NCBI GenBank assembly: GCA_002395135.1
Contig: DGWC01000068.1
Span: forward strand, 24,609 to 51,888
Reading direction: 5' to 3'
Source: Prevotella sp. UBA4268
GTDB lineage: Bacteria > Bacteroidota > Bacteroidia > Bacteroidales > Bacteroidaceae
Length of the DNA: 27,280 nt
This document shows positions 15,211 to 23,374 of the stretch, one piece after another. The notes below the pieces were generated by a model. That model had not been told where the DNA came from. It saw only the letters and a program-made list of their open reading frames with translations, and searched no databases. How positions within the stretch are numbered: the first letter of the stretch is position 1; every line of letters starts with the position of its first letter. The translations under genes were made by a program, and so were the position numbers.

Positions 15211-17409
15211 ATGAAAAAGACAATCTTTATGATGGCCATGGCTGCTATCGCGGGCTTTCTTCCCGCCAACGCATGGAAAGGGAATATTGTGGTGAACACA
15301 CCCAACACATCGCTGGTGATGTATGCCGAAGACGGCGGAAGTCCTCGCTACGCGTATTTCGGAGAGAAACTCAACAGCACGGAAGTGGAACAGATCAAGG
15401 GGACCAGCATGGATCTGAGGCAAACGGTGTACCCCGCTTTCGGACAAAACGACATGATGGACCTGTCTGCCATCCAGGTGCTGCATGCCGACGGACAGTG
15501 GACGCTCTATCCCACTGTGGACAATGTGAGCACCTCTACCGAGGGAAATGCTACCGTCACCACCATCACCATGACCGACAAGAAATACCCCGTGACGCTG
15601 AAAATCTTCTACAAGGCATACTCCACGGTGGACATGATCGAGACATGGACAGAGATTACCCATCAAGAGAAGAAGGCAATCACACTGAAACGCTATGACT
15701 CGGGCCACCTGGCCATTCCGCAAGGCAACCTCTACATGGTGCACATGCACGGAAACTGGAGCGCAGAAACCTATCCCACCTGCGAGCCGATCAACCCGGG
15801 ACTGAAAATTGTTCGCAATTCTGACGGCGTGCGCAATGCTCACAACGACGCCCCAGAGATGATGATCTCACTCGACGGCATACCTCGCGAAAACAGCGGA
15901 CGCGTGATGGGAGCGGCTCTCTGCTGGAGCGGCAACTTCGAACTGCGCGTAAACAACTCTGGCGACAACCGCTACGCACACTTCTATGCAGGCATCGACC
16001 CGCAAACCACGGAGTATATCCTCGAACCCAAGGAAGTGTTCACCACGCCGAAACTCGCTTTCACACTCTCCAGTGAGGGCATGAGCGGCGTGTCGCGCAA
16101 CTTCCACCGCTGGGCGCGCCATGAAGGTTGGCTCCACCAGGGCGACCAAACGCGCAAAATCCTGCTCAATTCATGGGAAGGTGTCTACTTCGACATTCAG
16201 GAAAACGGCATGTTCCAGATGATGGAAGACATCAAATCGATGGGCGGAGAACTGTTTGTGATGGACGACGGATGGTTTGGCGACAAGTATCAGCGCAACG
16301 ACGACGTGACCACACTGGGCGACTGGATGGTTGACAAGAAGAAACTGCCCAACGGCATCGCCTCTTTAGTGAAGAAAGCCCAGAGCCTGGGCATTGAATT
16401 CGGCATCTGGATAGAGCCGGAAAGTTCGAACACCAAGAGCGAATTCTTTGAGAAACATCCCGACTGGGTGTTGCAAGAAAAGAACCGCGACTTGAAACTG
16501 GGACGAGGAGGCACACAAATGCTTCTCGACCTCTGCAATCCCAAGGTGCAAGATTTCGTTTTCAAAGTGGTAGACGACCTCATGACCGAGAATCCGGATA
16601 TCTACTATATCAAGTGGGATGCCAACTGCGCCCTGCAGAACTTCGGCTCCACCTATCTGCCCGCCAACAAACAGAGCCACCTCTACATAGAATATCACCG
16701 CGGACTGATCAAGACATTGCAGCGCATACGTGCCAAATATCCCAAACTGGTGATACAAGACTGCTCCAGCGGCGGCGGTCGCGTGAACTACGGACTGCTT
16801 CCCTACTTCGAAGAATTCTGGACAAGCGACAACAACGACCCCTATCAGCGCGTCTTCATACAATGGGGAACCAGTTATTTCTTCCCGTCAAACGCAATGG
16901 CACAGCACATTGCCCACTCGCCATACTGGAACACCGGCCGCACCACACCTATCAAATTCCGCACTGATGTAGCCATGTCGGGACGACTCGGCATGGAACT
17001 GCAGCCGAGAAAGATGAGTGACGAGGAGCGCGAACAATGCCAACGTGCCATCAACGACTACAAGCCACTGCGCGAACTCATCCAACTGGGCAACCTGTAC
17101 CGTCTGATTTCACCCTACGACAATCAGGGTATCGCCTCGCTGATGTACACCAACGACCAGAAAACCAAGGCTGTGCTCTTTGCCCACCGCATCCAGTTCC
17201 TCTACAACATCAAGACACCGCGCATCCATCTCGCCGGTCTCGATGCTTCAAAAAACTATCGACTGCGCGAACTCAACGTAAAAGTGGGCAGTGAACCTTC
17301 ACCGCTCAACGGAAAAGTGTTCAGTGGAAAACTCCTCAAAGAGCAGGGATTGTATCTTCCCTTGGAGAAAGACTACAACAGTTGTGTATTTGAACTCACC
17401 GCAGAATAG
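15211..17409 (+). CDS. Glycoside hydrolase family 36 alpha-galactosidase, secreted
   Basis: The 732-residue protein has a signal peptide ending at PANA (about residue 21), an N-terminal beta-supersandwich and a central TIM barrel. Clan GH-D motifs are clear: FVMDDGWFG, GIWIEPE, then YIKWDAN with nucleophile Asp470, DCSSGGGRVNYG, and FWTSDNNDP with Asp540 as the expected acid/base. Length matches bacterial GH36. Known members release terminal alpha-1,6- or other alpha-linked galactose with retention. The signal peptide places it outside the cytosol, unlike many raffinose-utilisation GH36 enzymes. It is the last gene of the GH28 operon, and a strong hairpin lies 100 bp downstream. Confidence 0.92.
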   Translation: MKKTIFMMAMAAIAGFLPANAWKGNIVVNTPNTSLVMYAEDGGSPRYAYFGEKLNSTEVEQIKGTSMDLRQTVYPAFGQNDMMDLSAIQVLHADGQWTLYPTVDNVSTSTEGNATVTTITMTDKKYPVTLKIFYKAYSTVDMIETWTEITHQEKKAITLKRYDSGHLAIPQGNLYMVHMHGNWSAETYPTCEPINPGLKIVRNSDGVRNAHNDAPEMMISLDGIPRENSGRVMGAALCWSGNFELRVNNSGDNRYAHFYAGIDPQTTEYILEPKEVFTTPKLAFTLSSEGMSGVSRNFHRWARHEGWLHQGDQTRKILLNSWEGVYFDIQENGMFQMMEDIKSMGGELFVMDDGWFGDKYQRNDDVTTLGDWMVDKKKLPNGIASLVKKAQSLGIEFGIWIEPESSNTKSEFFEKHPDWVLQEKNRDLKLGRGGTQMLLDLCNPKVQDFVFKVVDDLMTENPDIYYIKWDANCALQNFGSTYLPANKQSHLYIEYHRGLIKTLQRIRAKYPKLVIQDCSSGGGRVNYGLLPYFEEFWTSDNNDPYQRVFIQWGTSYFFPSNAMAQHIAHSPYWNTGRTTPIKFRTDVAMSGRLGMELQPRKMSDEEREQCQRAINDYKPLRELIQLGNLYRLISPYDNQGIASLMYTNDQKTKAVLFAHRIQFLYNIKTPRIHLAGLDASKNYRLRELNVKVGSEPSPLNGKVFSGKLLKEQGLYLPLEKDYNSCVFELTAE

Positions 17410-17509
17410 GCCTGATAAACAGCGAGATATAAGAAACCGTTCTTTAGGAACTTAAACTAAAAATAAGAAGCAAACATATTGTTCCTCTTTTAAAGATCTG
17501 ATCGATTAC

Positions 17510-17557
17510 ATTTCAGGACTTGTGCTTTTACATCGCAAAAAGCACGGGTCCTGAAAT
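17510..17557. terminator. 20-bp hairpin between convergent genes, likely bidirectional terminator
   Basis: Positions 17510-17529 and 17538-17557 pair along 20 bp around an 8-nt loop, with two G-U pairs on the plus strand (two A/C mismatches on the minus strand). CTTT follows on the plus side. It lies between the GH36 stop and the convergent exonuclease stop. The better plus-strand pairing suggests it mainly serves the glycosidase operon. Confidence 0.65.
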
Positions 17558-17585
17558 CTTTAATGCATTAGAACCGAACAAGCCA

Positions 17586-18077
17586 TCACAAAATCTCACG
17601 TGCTATCCAGGCACACGCCTCAGCATCGGCAAGGGCATGATGATGATTTTCTAAATGAAAACCGCATAGTTCTGCGATGGTATGAAGGCGATGATTGGGA
17701 GCAAAAGGGAAAGCACGGCGCGATGCTACACACGTGCAATAGAAGGGATAGTCTGGATAATCCATCTGATAACAGCGAAAAACCGCTTTCAGGCAACTCT
17801 CATCAAAGGCCTTGTTGTGGGCCACCAGCGGCAAACCTTCTATAAGCGGTTCTATCTGAGCCCATACTTTGGGGAATACCGGAGCCTTGTCGGTGTCGGC
17901 TTGTGTTAGTCCGTGTACCCTTGTATTCCAATAAAGATAATAATCAGGTTCTGGATGGATGAGCGAATAGTAAGAATCCACCATCTCACCACCACGTACC
18001 ACTACAACTCCTACGCTGCACACGCTGGTTTGCTCATTGTTTGCGGTCTCGAAATCTATCGCTGCAAAATCATTCAT
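17586..18077 (-). CDS. DnaQ-like DEDDh 3'-5' exonuclease
   Basis: Starting at MNDFAAIDFETAN gives 163 residues. The DEDDh exonuclease motifs are in order: Asp8/Glu10 in AIDFET (Exo I), Asp in VAHNKAFD (Exo II), and His/Asp in HHALADAEA (Exo III). The protein is only the exonuclease domain, as in short epsilon-like proteins of DNA repair or RNA processing, with no polymerase-binding tail. The open frame extends upstream to 18137, but those 20 extra residues (with CFVILKNHYLCC) precede the conserved fold and overlap the predicted promoter, so I prefer 18077. It is convergent with GH36 and divergent from the fucosidase gene, and seems unrelated to carbohydrate use. Confidence 0.85.
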   Translation of the reverse strand: MNDFAAIDFETANNEQTSVCSVGVVVVRGGEMVDSYYSLIHPEPDYYLYWNTRVHGLTQADTDKAPVFPKVWAQIEPLIEGLPLVAHNKAFDESCLKAVFRCYQMDYPDYPFYCTCVASRRAFPFAPNHRLHTIAELCGFHLENHHHALADAEACAWIAREIL

Positions 18078-18081
18078 GCAG

Positions 18082-18115
18082 CAAAGATAATGATTTTTCA
18101 GGATTACGAAACAAA
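18082..18115 (-). promoter_or_regulatory. Promoter of the exonuclease gene
   Basis: On the minus strand TTTG (18112-18115), 22 bp, then TATCTTTG (18082-18089). The -7 box ends only 4 nt before the ATG at 18077, so transcription should start at or beside the start codon. Confidence 0.55.
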
Positions 18116-18129
18116 AAGAGACGATTATT

Positions 18130-18160
18130 TTTGTCATTCATCCGCTTCTTTGTATCTTTG
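18130..18160 (+). promoter_or_regulatory. Promoter of the fucosidase-cutC unit
   Basis: TTTG (18130-18133), 19 bp, TATCTTTG (18153-18160) is a near-perfect Bacteroidota promoter 22 bp before the fucosidase ATG, giving a leader of only about 15 nt. Confidence 0.75.
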
Positions 18161-18182
18161 CAGATAATAAACAAAAAGAACG

Positions 18183-19538
18183 ATGAAAAGGAAATTGCTT
18201 TTACTTTTCTGCCTGATGGGATTATGCATGTCACTGCCGGCACAGTATATTCCGTCAGAAGAGAATCTCATAGCACGCCAGGAATTTGAAGGATTCCGCT
18301 TCGGCATCTTCATTCACTGGGGCATTTACAGCGAGTTTGCACAAGGCGAATGGTATCTGAACTCAGGAAAACTGCAGCAGGAGGAGTATGCAAAATCTGC
18401 CAGTTGCTTCTACCCCATCCGCTTCGATGCGCAGCAATGGGTGCGTGCCATCAAGGAATCAGGTGCCAAATACATCACTTTTACCAGCCGCCATCACGAT
18501 GGATTCTCCATGTTCCATACGGCAGAGAACAAATATAATATTGTGGATGCGACGCCCTTCAAGCGCGACGTACTGAAAGAACTGGCCGATGCCTGCCACG
18601 AACAGGGCGTGAAACTGCACCTGTATTACTCCATTCTCGACTGGATGAGAGAAGACTATCCCTTAGGAAGAACGGGATTGTTCACAGGAAGGAAGTCTGC
18701 AGAAAACTGGAACAGCCTTTCACCAGAGGCCAAAGCGGATGTGAACAAGGAGAAATATCCTTCTTATTTTCAGTTTATGAAGAACCAAGTAAAGGAACTG
18801 CTGCTGAATTACAAAAACATTGGTGCACTCTGGTTTGACGGATATTGGGACCACGACAGCGACTCCATTGCCTTTGACTGGAGGATGCCCGAGTTCTACA
18901 ACTATATCCACTCACTGAAACCAGAGTGCCTCATCGGGAACAACCATCATATCACACCTATTGAGGGTGAGGATTTCCAAATGTTTGAGAGAGACCTGCC
19001 TGGCGAGAACAAGGCTGGCTACTCCGGGCAAGATATCAGTAAACTTCCGTTGGAGATGTGCCAGACTATGAACGGCATGTGGGGCTATAAAGTGGCCGAC
19101 CAGGACTATAAGACCACAGAAGAACTCATCGAACTGCTGGTAAGAGCAGCCTCAAAAGGAAGCAATCTGCTAATGAACATTGGTCCACAACCCAATGGCG
19201 AACTGCCGGCAACGGCGCTTGACCGGCTGAAAGGCATGGGAGAATGGATGAAAGTATATGGTGAGACCATCTATGGAACAAGCAAATATGATGCTGAGGA
19301 GCCTTCATGGGGTGTCATCACACAGAAAGCCAACCGCGTGTTCCTGCATGTGCTCCATGAAAACACAGGAAACATCACCCTGACAATTGGCAAAAAGCCC
19401 AAGAGTGTCGTTGTTTTTGAAAACGGACAGGCATTGGGATGGTCTTTCAACAAGAAGAAAAAGGAACTTACGGTGCAGTTGCCACCCTCATATACGGCAA
19501 AACCCGACTTTATTATCCAAATCATCCGGCAGCAATGA
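18183..19538 (+). CDS. Glycoside hydrolase family 29 alpha-L-fucosidase, secreted
   Basis: The 451-residue protein has a signal peptide at about 1-20 (SLPAQ). The GH29 barrel shows FGIFIHWGIYS, YITFTSRHHDGFSMF, KLHLYYSILDW and LWFDGYWD, where Asp219 is the retaining nucleophile. A short C-terminal beta region follows (about 370-451), with no extra carbohydrate-binding module. It should remove alpha-L-fucose from glycans. The acid/base Glu varies within GH29, so linkage preference cannot be assigned. The stop codon overlaps the cutC start as ATGA, so the two are co-translated. Confidence 0.93.
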   Translation: MKRKLLLLFCLMGLCMSLPAQYIPSEENLIARQEFEGFRFGIFIHWGIYSEFAQGEWYLNSGKLQQEEYAKSASCFYPIRFDAQQWVRAIKESGAKYITFTSRHHDGFSMFHTAENKYNIVDATPFKRDVLKELADACHEQGVKLHLYYSILDWMREDYPLGRTGLFTGRKSAENWNSLSPEAKADVNKEKYPSYFQFMKNQVKELLLNYKNIGALWFDGYWDHDSDSIAFDWRMPEFYNYIHSLKPECLIGNNHHITPIEGEDFQMFERDLPGENKAGYSGQDISKLPLEMCQTMNGMWGYKVADQDYKTTEELIELLVRAASKGSNLLMNIGPQPNGELPATALDRLKGMGEWMKVYGETIYGTSKYDAEEPSWGVITQKANRVFLHVLHENTGNITLTIGKKPKSVVVFENGQALGWSFNKKKKELTVQLPPSYTAKPDFIIQIIRQQ

Positions 19539-20245
19539 GTGAGAACAAGAGAATACTGGAGGTATGCACAGGGTCGCTGCAAAGCGTTATCAACGCCGTG
19601 GAAGGCGGTGCTGAGCGGATAGAACTATGCTCAGCCCTGCCGCTCGATGGGCTGACACCCTCAATCGGCTTGCTGAAAGAGGTTCGCGAGATGTTCCCCC
19701 AACTGAAAGTGCATGTCTTAATCCGCCCCCGCGAAGGCGACTTTGTCTATTCTGAAGAAGAACTTTCGGTGATGGTTCGCGATATTGAGGCAGCCCTCCC
19801 CTATGCCGATGGCATTGTGAGCGGTGCTTTGACACGCGAAAACCTCATTGATGTAGAGGCGACACAGCGATTAGTAAAGGCATCCTGCGGAAAGCCATTC
19901 ACTTTCCATCGTGCTTTTGACGACTGCCAAGAACCTCATCACGCGTTGAAACAACTGGCGGCAATGGGTGTCAGACGTATTCTCACCTCCGGGCAGCAGG
20001 TTACTGCCGAGCAAGGCATTCCCCTATTACGTGAACTGGTAGACATGGGACGCACAGAAACCTCACATCCCATCATCGTGATGCCAGGAGGCGGTGTGAC
20101 AACAGCGAATGCCCACCATATAATAGAGGCGACAGGAGCCCTGGAGATTCACGGTTCGTGCTCCACGATGCAAGAAAACGGAAGAAAGGAAACAAATGCT
20201 GAGACCGTGAAAGCAGTGCTGAACAACATAAGTGGGCTGGTTTGA
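19535..20245 (+). CDS. cutC: CutC family protein
   Basis: This 236-residue TIM-barrel protein has CutC hallmarks: LEVCTGSLQSVINAVEGGAERIELCSAL at the N terminus, VLIRPREGDFVYS, FTFHRAFDD, and RILTSGQ followed by IIVMPGGGV. It was named for copper homeostasis in E. coli, but its biochemical activity is not settled. The start at 19535 overlaps the fucosidase stop (ATGA). The frame is open further upstream (to 19439) inside the fucosidase gene, but that extension is not CutC-like. A terminator begins within its last codons. Confidence 0.92.
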   Translation: MSENKRILEVCTGSLQSVINAVEGGAERIELCSALPLDGLTPSIGLLKEVREMFPQLKVHVLIRPREGDFVYSEEELSVMVRDIEAALPYADGIVSGALTRENLIDVEATQRLVKASCGKPFTFHRAFDDCQEPHHALKQLAAMGVRRILTSGQQVTAEQGIPLLRELVDMGRTETSHPIIVMPGGGVTTANAHHIIEATGALEIHGSCSTMQENGRKETNAETVKAVLNNISGLV

Positions 20246-20265
20246 CACCTGCCCACTTGTTTTTT
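20230..20265 (+). terminator. Rho-independent terminator of the fucosidase-cutC unit
   Basis: AAGTGGGC (20230-20237) pairs with GCCCACTT (20251-20258), with a further GG/CC pair inside. TTTTTT follows at 20260-20265. The 5' arm lies inside the end of cutC. Confidence 0.85.
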
Positions 20266-20280
20266 CCGCATACCGTTTGC

Positions 20281-22731
20281 TTAGAGTTTCCTGATTATTT
20301 TCAGCAGTTGCTCCCCGATGCCGATTGTATATCCCTGCTGGATATAGACCACCCGGTTGAAAGAATCACATACCAAGAACACCGGCAACGAGGATGACGA
20401 GAGTTTCATCTGCTCTTTAATCTCCCTCATTACACTTCCATTGATATCCGTTCCCCATACAACGGTGGACGGGAGTTGGCTAAACTCTTTGTAATTAAAG
20501 CGATTGTTGTCGTCGTTGCTGTTCAGCAGAAGCACAATCTTGCGTCCCCATTTCTCGAAATCCTGCTTATAAAGACTGATGTCACGCAGGGTGTGGTTGG
20601 TGGGTTCATGGTTTGGTGCCACTACACCTATTATATAATAGCCACGCCCGGTGGTGGAAAGAAGGCTCTTGTCGGTATTCATAGCCATGTCATGATAGAG
20701 ATTCTCGGCATTGAGAGAACCTATCACCTGCACGTTTTCCTTGTCTTCACGCATGGTGAACGGCAAAGAAAGAGTCTCGCCAGCCTTTATCTCAAATATT
20801 TGCGTATGTGCCAGCACATTACCGCTTGCCATTCGCGTACCAACGGTGAGCATATAAGTACCGGCATCCAGTTCAACGCCACGCTCAAAATCGGATTTCC
20901 AAGTGGCCTCTTCCGGATAAGTGAGCAACTGAAGCCTGCCGTTTTCTATCCGGCTCAGCGTGAAATGAATGTAATACTTGGGATTGTCGTAGTATTCAAC
21001 AGGCTTGTAGTCGAGTTTCAACACCCCATGCGGCGAGGCGGCAGATGCCTCCCGGCCTTCTGTCTCTATATTTACATCCACCCATTTGTCATGTTCGTAA
21101 TACTGAAGTTTGCCGTTCACCTCGTTGATACGCGACGGCATGCCGAGGCTGCGAGCCACTGAGACAAAGAAAATCTTGAGCCCTAATTCGTCGGTGAAAC
21201 GGTTTTCATAGACACTCATGGGCTGCATGCGCAACTGTTGAGGATTGCACCCCTCCACCAAACGTATATTACCGCGGCACCATTCCACTAACTCTGCGGG
21301 CGAATGAACGCCACCCATACGCTCGCGGAAGAAATGCTTATAAGGCGTGAGCCACTCATTCTCCACACGCGGATTCAGCACATAGCGACAGTATATATCG
21401 GAGGTATTCACCTCTTCCACCTCGTTGTCGCGCAACACATCCAAGGAAACATCGCGCAAATCCTTCTTTGAAATCACAGAGAGCAGGCGCTTGGCCATCT
21501 CTTGGTTGCGCGCTTCGTCAAGGAACTGGCGTATAACGACATGATTGCCACGCCACTCTTCAACGGGCATCGTGGTCTCATAAGCCTGGCGAATGGCATC
21601 TTCTTCTGCCAGCCTCCTGTTGTTTTCGGCCCGCTTTTCATCGGTCACCTTTGGCAACGACGCACTGACAGGTGGCGGAACCATGTCCCAATCCATCGAT
21701 TTCTCCATCGTCTTACCACCCGATGTCACCACCACCTGAGCAGTCTTTCCAAAAGAAACCTTCTTCCAGGCCCATCTGCCGTCCTTGGAAATCCAAAGCA
21801 TCATATCTCCGCGACCTGCTGTAAGAGATGCCATTCCTCGGTTGTCAGTAAGTTTTGTTGCCACTGTGTAGAACTCGGCATAGTTGTAAACCTTGAATTC
21901 CACGGTGGCACCGCTCAGCGGAAGCCCCTTTTCGTCAACCACTTTCACCTGCATCTTCGATGTGGGCGCATAGTGATCAATCACGTTTATCTCTGTAAAA
22001 TAAGGAGTTCTGCTCATCACTTCCTCTGGTCCCTGATAGTCACCAAACACTTTGGTATGCATCAACATTCCGCGGGAAGCACTCTCATTGAACCAGCCCA
22101 GGTTCAAGACAGGTTCTGGTTCGCAGGCTCCAAGGAAATACCAACTGCCGTCAGCCCATGCCTCTACCCAAGCATGGTTGTCGTCGGTATGCGCCCAGCG
22201 TGGGGTATACACCTGACGGGCAGGAATACTAACCGAGCGAAGAGCAGCCACCAGAAATGTGCTCTCCTCGCCACATCTGCCATACGCCGTCTTCACAGAT
22301 GCCAAAGGACTGCTCGTGCGGGCATCAGAAGGGCGATAAGTAACCTTTTCATGACACCAATGATTCACTTCGAGAACGGCCTCTTTCATGGAAAGGCCTT
22401 TCACTCTTTCCTTCAATTCGCCGTAAAACACTTCGCGCGAATTGTCAAGATTCTCATTGTTCACCCTGACGGGCAATACAAAATGGCGGAACTCGCGCTC
22501 AGGAACTCGATGCCCCCATGGCATTTCGTCTCTTGCCTTCAGCGACAATTCAATGTTTTTCTGATAGAAATCGCGTGAATAGTCGGTCTTGTCAGGCATC
22601 GGCATATACTGATAAAGGAAATCAAGATAGCGATCCCCGTCGTTTACGGCCCATGCTTCGGCCGCTCCAAACATCAAGAGCGCCAGCAGTAATCCGAGTG
22701 GCGTACTCACGTAGTATGTTCTGTTTCTCAT
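20281..22731 (-). CDS. Secreted transglutaminase-like protein with C-terminal thioredoxin-like fold
   Basis: The 816-residue protein has a signal peptide at about 1-28 (AEAWA). A transglutaminase/papain-like core at about 110-210 shows Cys153 in YGRCGEES and His186 in DDNHAWVEAW, followed by WYFLGACEPEP. The third catalytic residue is not obvious. A beta domain resembling carboxypeptidase-regulatory or Ig-like modules follows (about 255-330, MQVKVVDEKGLPLSGATVEFKVYNY), then a second mixed region. The last 120 residues (GYYIIGVVAPNHEPTNHTL to GEQLLKIIRKL) look like a thioredoxin fold lacking CxxC. Family members of this size are frequent in Bacteroidota; their substrate is unknown, and protease or peptide-linkage chemistry is possible. 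It is convergent with cutC and has its own promoter. Confidence 0.8.
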   Translation of the reverse strand: MRNRTYYVSTPLGLLLALLMFGAAEAWAVNDGDRYLDFLYQYMPMPDKTDYSRDFYQKNIELSLKARDEMPWGHRVPEREFRHFVLPVRVNNENLDNSREVFYGELKERVKGLSMKEAVLEVNHWCHEKVTYRPSDARTSSPLASVKTAYGRCGEESTFLVAALRSVSIPARQVYTPRWAHTDDNHAWVEAWADGSWYFLGACEPEPVLNLGWFNESASRGMLMHTKVFGDYQGPEEVMSRTPYFTEINVIDHYAPTSKMQVKVVDEKGLPLSGATVEFKVYNYAEFYTVATKLTDNRGMASLTAGRGDMMLWISKDGRWAWKKVSFGKTAQVVVTSGGKTMEKSMDWDMVPPPVSASLPKVTDEKRAENNRRLAEEDAIRQAYETTMPVEEWRGNHVVIRQFLDEARNQEMAKRLLSVISKKDLRDVSLDVLRDNEVEEVNTSDIYCRYVLNPRVENEWLTPYKHFFRERMGGVHSPAELVEWCRGNIRLVEGCNPQQLRMQPMSVYENRFTDELGLKIFFVSVARSLGMPSRINEVNGKLQYYEHDKWVDVNIETEGREASAASPHGVLKLDYKPVEYYDNPKYYIHFTLSRIENGRLQLLTYPEEATWKSDFERGVELDAGTYMLTVGTRMASGNVLAHTQIFEIKAGETLSLPFTMREDKENVQVIGSLNAENLYHDMAMNTDKSLLSTTGRGYYIIGVVAPNHEPTNHTLRDISLYKQDFEKWGRKIVLLLNSNDDNNRFNYKEFSQLPSTVVWGTDINGSVMREIKEQMKLSSSSLPVFLVCDSFNRVVYIQQGYTIGIGEQLLKIIRKL

Positions 22732-22793
22732 AAATACGAATTATGTGCAACGTGCATTTCATGACCGCAAGGCAAATGCGGTATTTCCTGTTG

Positions 22794-22801
22794 CAAAGGT
22801 A
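22794..22801 (-). promoter_or_regulatory. -7 promoter element of the transglutaminase-like gene
   Basis: On the minus strand TACCTTTG lies 62 bp before the start codon at 22731. A TTTG at 22826-22829 is 24 bp upstream, slightly far. The predicted mobile element begins 43 bp further upstream, so the insertion leaves this promoter intact. Confidence 0.55.
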
Positions 22802-22835
22802 ATCATATTATTTAAGAAAACAGAACAAATACTTC

Positions 22836-22844
22836 TTTATTTAA
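22836..22844. repeat. Left 9-bp direct repeat (target-site duplication)
   Basis: TTTATTTAA here is identical to 23375-23383 and directly abuts the left end of the predicted mobile element. Confidence 0.7.
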
Positions 22845-22999
22845 CGTGAGTTCGACGTAACAGCACGCTGATGACTTGAAAAAAGGCAACAAAATCATGT
22901 TGAAGTTTTCCTTTGAAATAGAAATCGGTTATTGAAGAATTGGACGTCGGAAACGTAGAAATGTAAGGATTCATTACCACTGGGCACATTCCGATGCGC

Positions 23000-23087
23000 A
23001 AAACCTATGGTTTCATGCTTCAAAAACATAGGTTTCACTGTCCAAGAACTATGGTTTTGCACCTCAAAACCTATGCTTTTGTCAGCA
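23000..23087. repeat. Four diverged 22-bp tandem units with near-palindromic cores
   Basis: Units at 23000, 23022, 23044 and 23066 are each exactly 22 bp. They share a core close to AAACCTATGGTTT followed by a variable 3' part. The second unit carries the core in the opposite orientation (AAACATAGGTTT). The core is an imperfect palindrome, AAACC-TAT-GGTTT. The period is not a multiple of three, which argues against protein-coding repeats. Confidence 0.65.
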
Positions 23088-23278
23088 AACATCTGATTTC
23101 TGTGTATAAGGAAAAACAACTTTTGTTTTAATTGTTTGATAATCAATAAATTATAGGAAATGCACCAAAACTCGCGTATTTCGCGCCCGATTGATTGTCG
23201 GTGAATAATATCGCCCGCATTTGAGCCCAAAAATCGGATTTTCCATGACAATTTCATACACAAGCATCGCTCGGTTCC

Positions 23279-23303
23279 GCAGGCCTGATCGTGTCAGACC
23301 TGC
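23279..23303. repeat. Hairpin inside the MITE-like element
   Basis: GCAGG-C-CTGA and TCAG-A-CCTGC pair over nine base pairs with one C/A mismatch around a 5-nt loop, TCGTG. No T tract follows, so it is probably structural rather than a terminator. Confidence 0.55.
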
Positions 23304-23374
23304 TGCCCGAAAGGTCCTCAATGAAAACATTGACAAAAGTAGATTCATTGCATATTTCTTATATCGAACTCACG

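Larger units (their letters stand above)
22845..23374. mobile_element. MITE-like non-autonomous element, 530 bp
   Basis: The left end CGTGAGTTCGA and the right end TCGAACTCACG are perfect 11-bp inverted repeats (14 of 16 if extended). A perfect 9-bp direct repeat TTTATTTAA flanks both ends, as left by a cut-and-paste transposase. The inside has no convincing transposase. It holds a 22-bp repeat array (23000-23087) and a strong hairpin (23279-23303). Small open frames of 122 and 65 codons on the minus strand are probably not genes. The element lies between the beta-solenoid gene (stop at 23386) and the promoter of the transglutaminase-like gene. The mobilising IS family is unknown; a 9-bp duplication fits several, including some IS4-type elements. 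Confidence 0.65.

Noticed and set aside
19439..20245. Longer version of cutC starting at 19439
   Set aside because: The extra 32 residues overlap the fucosidase and do not resemble CutC; the ATGA start at 19535 fits the family N terminus.
21502..22578. Long plus-strand open frame of 358 codons
   Set aside because: It lies antisense inside the transglutaminase-like gene and is His/Arg/Cys-rich nonsense; a shadow of the real frame.
23000..23087. Possible CRISPR array
   Set aside because: The units are contiguous at 22 bp with no unique spacers, one unit is inverted, and there are no cas genes.
22895..23263. Minus-strand open frame of 122 codons inside the gene-poor region
   Set aside because: It runs through the 22-bp repeats (period not a multiple of three), lies within the MITE-like element, has biased low-complexity composition and shows no recognisable domain.
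23151..23348. Minus-strand open frame of 65 codons near the right end of the element
   Set aside because: It overlaps the internal hairpin and the other frame, with no domain or start signal; probably chance, although multi-copy conservation would reopen the question.
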